Positions 1-5,493 of a DNA stretch of 35,369 bases are shown here, in pieces; position 1 is the stretch's first letter; every line of letters begins with the position of its first letter. The notes below the pieces were generated by a model that saw only the letters and a list, made by a program, of their open reading frames with translations, searched no databases and had not been told where the DNA came from. Both the position numbers and the translations under genes were made by a program. The DNA comes from a virus. The DNA lies in the IMG/VR virus record IMGVR_UViG_3300042362_000221, positions 1 to 35,369 of that record; one strand, written 5' to 3'.

Positions 1-127
1 CACGCTTTCTGACTCAAATAGAACCGTTGCGGCAGCGGCCCCGTCTCCAAGACATCCGACAACGAACACACGGCGACGGCGCTGGGCCACTCCGAACCAT
101 TGTGCGTCCAGCACCCGGTAGGCCCAC
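1..127. repeat. Terminal direct repeat, left copy (circular overlap)
   Basis: Bases 1-127 are identical to 35243-35369. Exact identity over exactly 127 bases is what an assembler leaves when a circular molecule is reported as a linear contig with one k-mer of overlap. The repeat lies inside a methyltransferase reading frame that stays open across the join, which supports true circularity rather than a biological terminal repeat. The circle would be 35,242 bp. Confidence 0.93.
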
Positions 128-849
128 CCATACCCCAATGCCCCCAACGCCCCAAGGAAGGCTCCAAAATCCCTTCCTCCGTGGGATGACAGGACGCCGG
201 GCACATTTTCCCAGACAATCCATCGAGGCCGCTGACGTTGAGCGATCTCAAGAAATGTAAGCATGAGTCCACCTCGCGGGTCGTGGAGTCCCTTGCGGAG
301 TCCTGCGACACTGAAGGACTGACATGGCGTTCCTCCGACCAAAAGGTCGATTGCTCCCAAGTTCCATGATTCATGGCGCGTCATATCCCCCAAGTTCGGC
401 ACCTGCGGCCAGTGATGCGCCAAGACCGCGCTCGGAAACTTCTCCACCTCGGCAAAGGCCGCTGGCTCCCAGCCCAGCGGTTCCCATGCGACTGAGGCCG
501 CTTCGATGCCGCTGCATACGGAGAGGTAGCGCACTTTGCCCTCGTGCTGCGCGGCAATGCGCTTTCCGATCCACGCCATGCACGGCACGGCCATGCTGTT
601 GCCCAGCGCCTTGTAGCGCGGCCCATCCGGGCAGTCCTGCGGCGACTTGCCGCGCCACGGGATGAGCGTGTGATCGTCGGGAAATCCCTGCAATCGCTCG
701 CACTCTCGCGGGGTGAGTCTGCGGACGGCCATCCCCCCCCCCGCTACTGCCGCACGCTGGCGCACGGTCAGTCCGTCGTTCAGCGCCACGTTCCGCGCTC
801 GGTGCGGCAACTCGTCGGCCCTCGCGTTCGCGTTGAAGGCACAGATCAT
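1..849 (-). CDS. Circularly permuted DNA (cytosine-5) methyltransferase, N-terminal part (continues at 35242)
   Basis: Starts at ATG 849, directly after the stop of the HTH gene, and stays open to the window edge; it continues from 35242 to 34805, 428 residues in all. It should transfer methyl from S-adenosylmethionine to C5 of cytosine. Motif order is unusual. Residues 40-97 hold what is normally the C-terminus: RRLTPRECERLQGFP (motif IX region) and ALGNSMAVP (motif X). In the same frame follow SVCSGIEA (motif I), GGTPCQSF (motif IV, catalytic Cys176), ENV (motif VI, residue 215) and QRRRR (motif VIII, residue 256). A G10 run (733-742 on the plus strand) encodes Gly-Gly-Gly just before Met40, a possible internal start. 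Function is certain; the target sequence is not visible. Confidence 0.93.
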   Translation of the reverse strand, partial: MICAFNANARADELPHRARNVALNDGLTVRQRAAVAGGGMAVRRLTPRECERLQGFPDDHTLIPWRGKSPQDCPDGPRYKALGNSMAVPCMAWIGKRIAAQHEGKVRYLSVCSGIEAASVAWEPLGWEPAAFAEVEKFPSAVLAHHWPQVPNLGDMTRHESWNLGAIDLLVGGTPCQSFSVAGLRKGLHDPRGGLMLTFLEIAQRQRPRWIVWENVPGVLSSHGGRDFGAFLGALGALGYGWAYRVLDAQWFGVAQRRRRVFVVGCLGDGAAAATVLFESESV

Positions 850-1104
850 TCACGCCGCCCCTCCGATTGAATACTCAGCCACCCTCTTGCCGCCGCCCGT
901 CTCCACCATACGCTCGGCAATTTGCCAGCCTTGGTTGCGAAGCTCGTGAATCCGAGCCGCAAGGCGGAAGCATCCGAAGCGTTGCAGCGCATCCAGCGCC
1001 GTGAGTGCGTGGCCCGCCTGCAAATAGGCAAGGATCTTACCTGCTTGCGTTGGGCGGCGGTGCGTTTCGGGCGCACCGAAGGAAAGTTCGGGCTGCCAGG
1101 TCAT
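850..1104 (-). CDS. Small helix-turn-helix protein
   Basis: An 84-residue protein of the phage winged-helix type: the middle reads TQAGKILAYLQAGHALT followed by ALDALQRFGCFRLAARIHEL, the shape of a helix-turn-helix with a recognition helix, and a C-terminal wing ends in SIGGAA. The start at ATG 1104 overlaps the RecE-like stop (ATGA), which argues against a longer upstream start. Proteins of this kind commonly lie beside phage recombination or methylase genes, with unknown exact roles. The methyltransferase ATG follows its TGA with no gap, so the two are probably co-translated. Confidence 0.75.
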   Translation of the reverse strand: MTWQPELSFGAPETHRRPTQAGKILAYLQAGHALTALDALQRFGCFRLAARIHELRNQGWQIAERMVETGGGKRVAEYSIGGAA

Positions 1105-1949
1105 TGTGCCCCCTTCCCATAAACCCAACTCGGAAGGTTCAAGCACTGCACCTCTGGCGCATAGCCCGGCCACTCGCCCGCGTCCTCGCACTGCGCGATC
1201 AGTTCCAGCGCGTCATTCATCATGCCAACGCCCAAGTCCAGCGCGTCGGGGTGGATCTCGTAGACGGCCACCGCATAAGGCGGGGCCACTTCCACAGCGA
1301 TCCAGTAGAAGCGGCACGGCGGCAGGCCGTTTAGCCCCGCCAGATGGCAATACCAAGCCGCCGAAACGTGGTAGTTAAGCGATGCCGCTTGCCGCGAGAA
1401 GGTGCCGTAGTCGGCCCCTGCGCTCGTGGTCTTCACGTCCACAATGACGGCCTCGTTGTCCGACTCCACCTTCAGCGCATCGACGCGGCCCTTGATCCAA
1501 AGGCCGGTGCGATGCTCGGCAAACATCGCCACCTCGCTGTCGCACCCAGCCAGCAATGCCTTCGCCGCATCATGCGCGGCGATACTGTCGCGGATTCCCC
1601 GCACGGCGCGGGCCTCGTCGGCGTCGAGGATTGGCGTGGTTCCAACGCTGGCTTTCCACTCCTTGCCCTCCTTCGTGCGGAAGTCGCCTTCCTTGCCTTC
1701 GGGTTTCTCCACGAACGCGGTGTCCAGAAGTTGCGGCTGCAAGACGGCAACGTGCGAGACAACGCCGAGAGTCATGGCCTTGCTCGGCTCGCGCTTCAGT
1801 TCCCCCGCCATGTGCGCGGCGTAGTGCGCTGGCGTGAGCGGCGGCAGGATCTTCTTCGCGTCTGACCCAGCAATGGCCGTCTGGGCGCGATACTCCTGCT
1901 CGATCATGTCGTAGAACAGGCCAGCGGTTCCGTATTTCAAATTGCGCAT
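1101..1949 (-). CDS. RecE-like / PD-(D/E)XK exonuclease
   Basis: A 282-residue protein resembling the nuclease domain of exodeoxyribonuclease VIII (RecE) and other phage PDDEXK exonucleases. The catalytic core is visible as KGRVDAL (Asp157) and AVIVDVKTT (Asp171, Lys173), followed by a helical stretch with tyrosines (SLNYHVSAAWY) typical of the family. It would resect linear double-stranded DNA 5' to 3' to give a 3' overhang for the annealing protein encoded upstream at 2266-2811. It forms one cassette with the SSB-like and ERF genes, starts 2 bases after the SSB-like stop and overlaps the HTH gene by ATGA. Confidence 0.88.
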   Translation of the reverse strand: MRNLKYGTAGLFYDMIEQEYRAQTAIAGSDAKKILPPLTPAHYAAHMAGELKREPSKAMTLGVVSHVAVLQPQLLDTAFVEKPEGKEGDFRTKEGKEWKASVGTTPILDADEARAVRGIRDSIAAHDAAKALLAGCDSEVAMFAEHRTGLWIKGRVDALKVESDNEAVIVDVKTTSAGADYGTFSRQAASLNYHVSAAWYCHLAGLNGLPPCRFYWIAVEVAPPYAVAVYEIHPDALDLGVGMMNDALELIAQCEDAGEWPGYAPEVQCLNLPSWVYGKGAQ

Positions 1950-1951
1950 GG

Positions 1952-2233
1952 CTAGAACGGGATTTCGTCCGCCTCCGAGTCGTTGCTGGCCGGTGCCGCT
2001 TTGGGCGCATCCGACTTCTTCTCCATGTGCTTCCAGTTGCCGATGATCGGCCCGCGCTCGCCGGCATCGCGCTTCTCTTTGCTGATGCCCTGGGTGACGT
2101 AGCCATCGTCACCGTATTGACTCTGCCCGTCGCGGTTCTCCCAGAGGATCGCATCGAGGTAGAGCCCCTTCTTGCCCTGGTACAGGTCGGGTTTGCTGAT
2201 TTTCGTAACGTCGATTTTAAGTTGAATTGCCAT
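1952..2233 (-). CDS. SSB-like protein with acidic IPF tail
   Basis: A 93-residue protein. The body begins MAIQLKIDVTKI with short beta-rich segments (KKGLYLDAILWEN, YVTQGISKEKR), compatible with a small OB fold. The C-terminus is a flexible Ala/Pro/Asp linker ending in EADEIPF, closely like the acidic tip of bacterial single-stranded DNA-binding proteins (DDDIPF), which recruits partner enzymes. Lying between ERF and RecE genes strengthens the reading as a ssDNA-binding accessory factor. The fold is inferred; the tail is directly visible. There is no Shine-Dalgarno; the leader is a CA-rich 32-mer. Confidence 0.65.
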   Translation of the reverse strand: MAIQLKIDVTKISKPDLYQGKKGLYLDAILWENRDGQSQYGDDGYVTQGISKEKRDAGERGPIIGNWKHMEKKSDAPKAAPASNDSEADEIPF

Positions 2234-2265
2234 ATTGGTGTGTGTGTTGGTTGTTTGGTTGTTGG
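2234..2265 (-). promoter_or_regulatory. CA-rich, SD-less leader of the SSB-like gene
   Basis: The whole gap between the ERF stop and the SSB-like ATG reads, in the coding direction, as CCAAC/CCAAA/CACACA units with almost no G or T. It has no AGGAGG. A similar CCAACCAACA block precedes the gene starting at 31191, and ACACACACC precedes ERF. It may act as an unstructured ribosome-loading leader. Confidence 0.5.
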
Positions 2266-2811
2266 TTAGAAAGGAATGCGGTCATCGTCCTCTGCCACGG
2301 GAGCCGGCGCGGGTTTCGCCTTGGCCTTCGGCGCTTCGTCAGTCATGCGCGGTGCTGGTTTTGCGCTGGCCGTGTAGCCAAATTTAAGCGGTGTTCGTGG
2401 CGCAGACGCTGAGGCCGCGTGGCCGTCATCGTCTTCGGGCGCAAGACCGCACGCGGCCATAAGGCTGTAGCGGCGGGCGTAGGTCAGCGCCGAGCCGTAG
2501 CCCTGCGCGTCATTCTTGCTTGAGGGCACGAAGAGCTTGCCGAAGCTCAACTCCTCTCCGCTGTCGTGGAGCAGGATCGTCTCAACGCAAACGCCGCCGT
2601 CCGCGTGGTGCGTGTGCTGCGTCAGCGCAATGCCGTTGTCGTTCAACGCCTCAACCACGGCCTCGACGCAGGCCGACAGATCGGCGTAGCGGCTTTTGAA
2701 ATGCGGGTTCTGGCTGCTCTTCAGTGCCGGGCCAAAGCCTTTCTGGGCCTTGACCAGCGCGGCACATATCTGCTTGCGTGGTTTTGACACGCTCTCTGGG
2801 TTCGTCTCCAT
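2266..2811 (-). CDS. erf: ERF-family single-strand annealing protein
   Basis: A 181-residue recombinase of the ERF family, which anneals complementary single strands in phage recombination and genome circularization. The family pattern is clear: ALVKAQKGFGP near residue 20, NPHFKSRYADL, then a long helix, HDSGEELSF, and the hallmark GSALTYARRYSLMAACGL with EDDDGHA. After residue 130 comes a Lys/Ala/Pro-rich linker ending in DDDRIPF, an acidic tip like that of SSB and of the neighbouring SSB-like protein. It pairs functionally with the RecE-like exonuclease. The leader carries ACACACACC and no Shine-Dalgarno. Confidence 0.92.
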   Translation of the reverse strand: METNPESVSKPRKQICAALVKAQKGFGPALKSSQNPHFKSRYADLSACVEAVVEALNDNGIALTQHTHHADGGVCVETILLHDSGEELSFGKLFVPSSKNDAQGYGSALTYARRYSLMAACGLAPEDDDGHAASASAPRTPLKFGYTASAKPAPRMTDEAPKAKAKPAPAPVAEDDDRIPF

Positions 2812-2829
2812 TGGTGTGTGTTCAATTGC

Positions 2830-2855
2830 GGGTCAGGTGTTAGCGCACCTGGCCC
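2830..2855 (-). promoter_or_regulatory. Hairpin between RuvC-like and erf genes
   Basis: Arms GGGTCAGGTG (2830-2839) and CACCTGGCCC (2846-2855) pair over 10 positions with one mismatch around a 6-base loop. It fills the largest non-coding gap (2812-2869) of the early leftward operon. There is no U-run after it in the coding direction, so it is more likely an RNA processing, attenuation or stability element than an intrinsic terminator. Confidence 0.5.
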
Positions 2856-2869
2856 GTCTTGGTTTTCGT

Positions 2870-3433
2870 TCAGATGGGCGGGCCTGTGTGTTTGGTTGTC
2901 CGTCCGAAAAGTTGATCCCAGCCATACACGGCCACCGCGAGAGCGGCCCACTCGTGGCTCTTGATGCCGTAGGTCGGGCCCGGCGCTTTCTTCGTTCCCT
3001 GCGGGCCAAGTCGGTCAATAAGCGCCTGCCTCACGTTGCCGTCCTTGGCGCGGGGCGAGTTGCAAAGGTGCAATTTCACATCCTTGCGAAAGACTCGCGT
3101 GACGTTGCCGCCGCTCACGCTGGCGGTCTGGACGAAGCGACCGATCCACACGCACGTCTCAAACACTGATGCACCAACGGCCATGCCGTAGCTGGCGATC
3201 ATCTCGCAAAACACATGGCGGCGAGCCCACAGGCCGTGGCTCAAAAAATGCTCGTTCTCATAGATGCCGTGGCTAATGACTTCGCGCCCGTCGAAAATGG
3301 CGAACGCCGACTTGTCCGTTCCGGGATCGACGCCGACCACCACGTTGTCCACGCTCTCGGCGCAGTCGCCGCAGTCGGTCATGTCGGCGAAAATCGACTG
3401 CCCGCATTTGCAGTAATGGATCTCGCGGCTCAT
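2870..3433 (-). CDS. RuvC-like Holliday junction / RNase H-fold nuclease
   Basis: A 187-residue protein with two parts. Residues 1-28 hold a small zinc-ribbon-like element (CKC followed by CGDC). The rest opens with VVVGVDPGTDKSAFAIFDG, the first strand and catalytic Asp of the RuvC/RNase H fold, and near the C-terminus has HEWAALAVAVYGW, matching the last acidic helix. Phage enzymes of this kind resolve branched DNA before packaging, fitting its place beside ERF and RecE. The start at ATG 3433 is set by an ATGA overlap with the preceding gene; an upstream GTG or CTG start is less likely. The zinc ribbon is an uncommon addition. Confidence 0.7.
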   Translation of the reverse strand: MSREIHYCKCGQSIFADMTDCGDCAESVDNVVVGVDPGTDKSAFAIFDGREVISHGIYENEHFLSHGLWARRHVFCEMIASYGMAVGASVFETCVWIGRFVQTASVSGGNVTRVFRKDVKLHLCNSPRAKDGNVRQALIDRLGPQGTKKAPGPTYGIKSHEWAALAVAVYGWDQLFGRTTKHTGPPI

Positions 3434-3651
3434 ATATTCGCCCACCCTCCATCCGCCGCCGCCTTGTCGGCGCATTTGTAGCTGCAAAGCGTGTCGCGCA
3501 GCCCCTCGATCTCCGACTGCATCCGCTCAATTTGGTCACACGCATCATCAATCATCTGACCGATAACGCGCGGCGACGGCTGCTCAAGGCTGGTGTCGCC
3601 GCGCCGCCAGCGGTTGAGCGTGCGAAGGAAATTGACGGTTTCGTTGGTCAT
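3430..3651 (-). CDS. Small coiled-coil protein, unknown
   Basis: A 73-residue protein starting MTNETVNFLRTLNRW. The middle (IDDACDQIERMQSEIEGLRDTL) has heptad spacing of Ile/Met/Leu and is likely a coiled coil. A basic RRGD patch precedes it. Function unknown. It overlaps both neighbours by ATGA, so it is translated as part of the small-gene train 5058-3430. Confidence 0.7.
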   Translation of the reverse strand: MTNETVNFLRTLNRWRRGDTSLEQPSPRVIGQMIDDACDQIERMQSEIEGLRDTLCSYKCADKAAADGGWANI

Positions 3652-3881
3652 AGCTTCGCCCGCAAAATGTTTTGCTCCTCGCGCAACAGCGCCACCTCGG
3701 CGCGTAGCTCTTGGTTTTCCTGCTCTAGCCGAATAATCGACGCCGCCATTGAGTCTTCCGCAGACCACGCAGGCCCAAAGCCGATCTCACCGACTTGAAA
3801 TTGCGCCGAGGCGGCGTTGTTATGCCCCCCAAAGGCCACCGCCTCGGCTTTTTTCTGATGGTAACCCCCTTCAGAAGTCAT
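3648..3881 (-). CDS. Small protein with C-terminal coiled coil, unknown
   Basis: A 77-residue protein starting MTSEGGYHQKKAEAVAFGG. The N-terminal half is rich in Gly/Ala with aromatic residues; the last 30 residues (IIRLEQENQELRAEVALL) form a leucine-zipper-like coiled coil. The start at ATG 3881 overlaps the previous gene by ATGA. It may pair with the coiled-coil proteins on either side. Function unknown. Confidence 0.68.
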   Translation of the reverse strand: MTSEGGYHQKKAEAVAFGGHNNAASAQFQVGEIGFGPAWSAEDSMAASIIRLEQENQELRAEVALLREEQNILRAKL

Positions 3882-4138
3882 AGCTCGCAAGCCTCCCGCT
3901 CTGCTTGCCGCAGCTTTGAAAGTTGAATGTCCGCATCGGCCTCGTCCGCCCACGATTGCAGCTGCTTCCTGCACTCCTGCAAATCGCGCTTGAGCCGCAG
4001 GCTTTCGGCTAAAAGCAATTCGGACTCGCGCTCCTTGGCCTCGTTGTCTAGGCGCAGGCGTTGCAACTCCTCGCGCAGCGACCCGATCTCAGCCCGCAGC
4101 GGGCTGACGATATCTTCCATTTCGCCGTAAAAGCTCAT
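3878..4138 (-). CDS. Long coiled-coil protein, unknown
   Basis: An 86-residue, almost entirely helical, charged protein (IVSPLRAEIGSLREELQRL, then ESELLLAESLRLKRDL), a continuous predicted coiled coil. It is one of three adjacent coiled-coil proteins joined by ATGA overlaps. No enzyme motif. It could be a structural partner of its neighbours; function unknown. Confidence 0.7.
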   Translation of the reverse strand: MSFYGEMEDIVSPLRAEIGSLREELQRLRLDNEAKERESELLLAESLRLKRDLQECRKQLQSWADEADADIQLSKLRQAEREACEL

Positions 4139-4533
4139 TTTGCGTGGTGTTTAAGGATGCCCTTCCAGATGTCCGTGGCCGGGAGCTTGAAGCCGATTAG
4201 GTCGCACCAGTGTTGGCCCTGCGTAGGGTCCAGCCAAAACTCCCGCAACCGCGCGTGCTCAAGCACGTCTTTCATGCAAGCGATGGTCAGTGGCTCCCAG
4301 CGCACATAGCCGTCGCGGACGGTGCGCTTGCGCGGCCAATCGCGCAGGTCGCCTTCGCGGGTAAAGAGTCCGTAGCGAGCGAGAATGGTCGTGTCTTCGA
4401 CCGCTAATTCCAACATCGCCCATGCAATCAACTCCTCGGGCGTCCGCTCGGGCGACTTGCTGCCTGTGGCCGCACCCGGCCTGCCGTTGTGGGACCGCGC
4501 GCCCACGCCAACTTGGAAAAGGTCGGCAATCAT
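4135..4533 (-). CDS. Early-region protein of unknown function
   Basis: A 132-residue protein starting MIADLFQVGVGARSHN. The central part is acidic and helical (TPEELIAWAMLELAVEDT); the C-terminal part has many Trp residues (DGYVRWEPL, REFWLDPTQGQHWCDLIGF, IWKGILKHH). I do not recognise it. ATG 4533 overlaps the stop of the tiny membrane protein upstream (ATGA), so I prefer it to the in-frame ATG seven codons earlier. Confidence 0.65.
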   Translation of the reverse strand: MIADLFQVGVGARSHNGRPGAATGSKSPERTPEELIAWAMLELAVEDTTILARYGLFTREGDLRDWPRKRTVRDGYVRWEPLTIACMKDVLEHARLREFWLDPTQGQHWCDLIGFKLPATDIWKGILKHHAK

Positions 4534-4628
4534 TTCCAAAATTCCCAAACCCAAATTGCCACGAAGAAAACGCCGACTAGGACAAGCCCGGCGACAAGAG
4601 CCTCGTCGGGTGGCAAGTGCGGCGTCAC
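4530..4628 (-). CDS. 32-residue single-span membrane protein
   Basis: Starts at GTG 4628, overlapping the TGA of the 58-residue gene (GTGA). The sequence is a short acidic head (TPHLPPDE) followed by one hydrophobic span (ALVAGLVLVGVFFVAIWVW) and EFWK, then a stop overlapping the next ATG. The coupling at both ends and the clean membrane span make it likely real despite its size. Function unknown. Confidence 0.55.
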   Translation of the reverse strand: MTPHLPPDEALVAGLVLVGVFFVAIWVWEFWK

Positions 4629-4801
4629 GGGCGCGCGGCCTCCAGCCGGTCGATTGCGGTCCAAGGGTCGGGTTGAACCTTTGCGGGCTTGTGGCCCTTG
4701 GCCTTCTGCGCCTCGATCTTTTGCAAGATGCGCTTGAGCAAATGCGGCGGGACCATCGGCCGTTCGCCGCGTGTGTCGCGGTGCAGAGGCGCGATGCTCA
4801 A
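4625..4801 (-). CDS. Small basic protein, TTG start
   Basis: A 58-residue frame starting at TTG 4801, overlapping the TGA of the upstream gene (TTGA) and ended by a TGA that overlaps the next GTG. It reads SIAPLHRDTRGERPMVPPH, then a basic helix (LLKRILQKIEAQKAKGHK) and a tail with WTAIDRLEAARP. No known family. Support comes from the coupling pattern and from filling a gap that would otherwise hold only an implausible Pro/Arg-rich frame. Confidence 0.5.
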   Translation of the reverse strand: MSIAPLHRDTRGERPMVPPHLLKRILQKIEAQKAKGHKPAKVQPDPWTAIDRLEAARP

Positions 4802-5058
4802 GCGACAACCTCCCCTGGGAGTTTGCTGTTGAGGTAGCGTTTCCGACCAACCGTTTTCGGATCGACCTTGCGGTAGACGAGCCTCCTCGAGGGCCGCGAC
4901 TTGTTCACCGATTTCAATACGCCCTGCACTCGTTTGTCTGCGGCTGCGCGCTGCGCCTGTGCTTCAATGTGTCGGCCGTAGGCAAATGCCATTTGGCCGG
5001 TGGCGATGAGAAGGGCAAAGGCGAGAAACGCGATGCCGATTAGTTCAGTGGTTTCCAT
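4798..5058 (-). CDS. Small membrane-anchored basic protein
   Basis: An 86-residue protein starting METTELIG, followed by a hydrophobic span (IAFLAFALLIATGQMAFAY, residues ~9-27) and a basic cytoplasmic-type tail with many Lys/Arg (KSVNKSRPSRRLVYRKVD). GGAGAA lies 6-11 bases before the ATG, one of the few Shine-Dalgarno-like sequences in the early region. It overlaps the end of the excisionase-like gene by 14 bases. Function unknown; an early host-membrane effector is possible. Confidence 0.65.
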   Translation of the reverse strand: METTELIGIAFLAFALLIATGQMAFAYGRHIEAQAQRAAADKRVQGVLKSVNKSRPSRRLVYRKVDPKTVGRKRYLNSKLPGEVVA

Positions 5059-5221
5059 GTGTGTTCTCCTTCTTGCTCTCAATAAGCGCCTCAACATCGC
5101 GGATGTCGTAGCGCACGCCCTGCGCGGAGAGCCGCACGCGGGGCAAAAAGTTTTTCACCTTGCTGCGGCCAATGCGCAGCATTGCGGCGACTTCTTTTTC
5201 GGTGAGCAGGAGCTGAGTCAT
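5045..5221 (-). CDS. Excisionase-like HTH (MerR/AlpA-type) protein
   Basis: A 58-residue protein. TEKEVAAMLRIGRSKVKNFL followed by RVRL...GVRYDIRDVEALIE is the pattern of the small HTH_17/excisionase-like family: a helix-turn-helix and a short wing. Such proteins act as excisionases or transcription regulators in phages and islands. Place supports a regulatory or excision role: second gene of the leftward early operon, ATGA-coupled to the RHH regulator, and divergent from the integrase. Which role applies cannot be decided from sequence. Confidence 0.72.
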   Translation of the reverse strand: MTQLLLTEKEVAAMLRIGRSKVKNFLPRVRLSAQGVRYDIRDVEALIESKKENTHGNH

Positions 5222-5385
5222 GCTGCCTCCCCGTTCAATTTTTCAACAAGCAGCACGCGGACGTAGGACGAAAGGCTCATGCCTTTTTGAAACGCGGCCT
5301 TCCGCGCAACGCGGATCAAGTCCCCCGGTAGTGATATGCCTGCGGCCTTGGCTTTCTTGTTTTCCGCAACTGGTTTTCTCGCCAT
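5218..5385 (-). CDS. Ribbon-helix-helix regulator, leftward (Cro/Arc-like position)
   Basis: A 55-residue protein: basic N-terminus (ARKPVAENKKAKA), then GISLPGDLIRVARKAAF, a beta strand plus first helix of the ribbon-helix-helix fold, and MSLSSYVRVLLVEKL, the second helix. RHH dimers bind DNA through the strand, as in P22 Arc and Mnt. It is the first gene leftward of the control region and probably autoregulates it, opposing the divergent RHH protein at 5494. The start at ATG 5385 follows the CAAGGTCT half-site within 5 bases, so repression by occluding the promoter or the ribosome site is plausible. Confidence 0.75.
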   Translation of the reverse strand: MARKPVAENKKAKAAGISLPGDLIRVARKAAFQKGMSLSSYVRVLLVEKLNGEAA

Positions 5386-5458
5386 GCGCCAAGGTCTATC
5401 AAGTCTTGTCAGACCTTGTCAACGCATAAAATGGGGTGTTTTGCCCAACCCCCAAAAA
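5386..5458. promoter_or_regulatory. Divergent control region with operator-like repeats; leftward early promoter
   Basis: An 8-bp inverted repeat CAAGGTCT (5390-5397) / AGACCTTG (5411-5418) spans 13 bases. CTTGTCA occurs as direct repeats at 5405-5411 and 5415-5421, ten bases apart (one helical turn), and again inverted as TTGACAAG at 5459-5466. On the minus strand TTGACA (5416-5421) with a weak -10 (near 5394-5399) suits a promoter for the leftward genes; it overlaps the repeats, as expected for RHH operators. Confidence 0.6.
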
Positions 5459-5487
5459 TTGACAAGAATTGAACGCCGCCCTACGTT
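5459..5487 (+). promoter_or_regulatory. Rightward promoter candidate for the RHH-integrase side
   Basis: TTGACA (5459-5464), 17-base spacer, TACGTT (5482-5487; 4 of 6 to TATAAT). The expected start site is about 5494, which is itself the GTG chosen for the RHH gene, so the transcript may be leaderless. The -35 overlaps the inverted TTGACAAG operator half-site. Confidence 0.5.
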
Positions 5488-5493
5488 GTGGGC

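Noticed and set aside
1-127. True virion terminal repeats (T7/T5-type)
   Set aside because: Exact k-mer length (127) and an open gene across the join fit an assembly overlap; the GpA-type terminase suggests cos ends.
371-853. Minus-strand 160-codon frame from GTG 853
   Set aside because: Low-complexity Arg/Ala/Gly frame overlapping the methyltransferase, whose frame carries all catalytic motifs.
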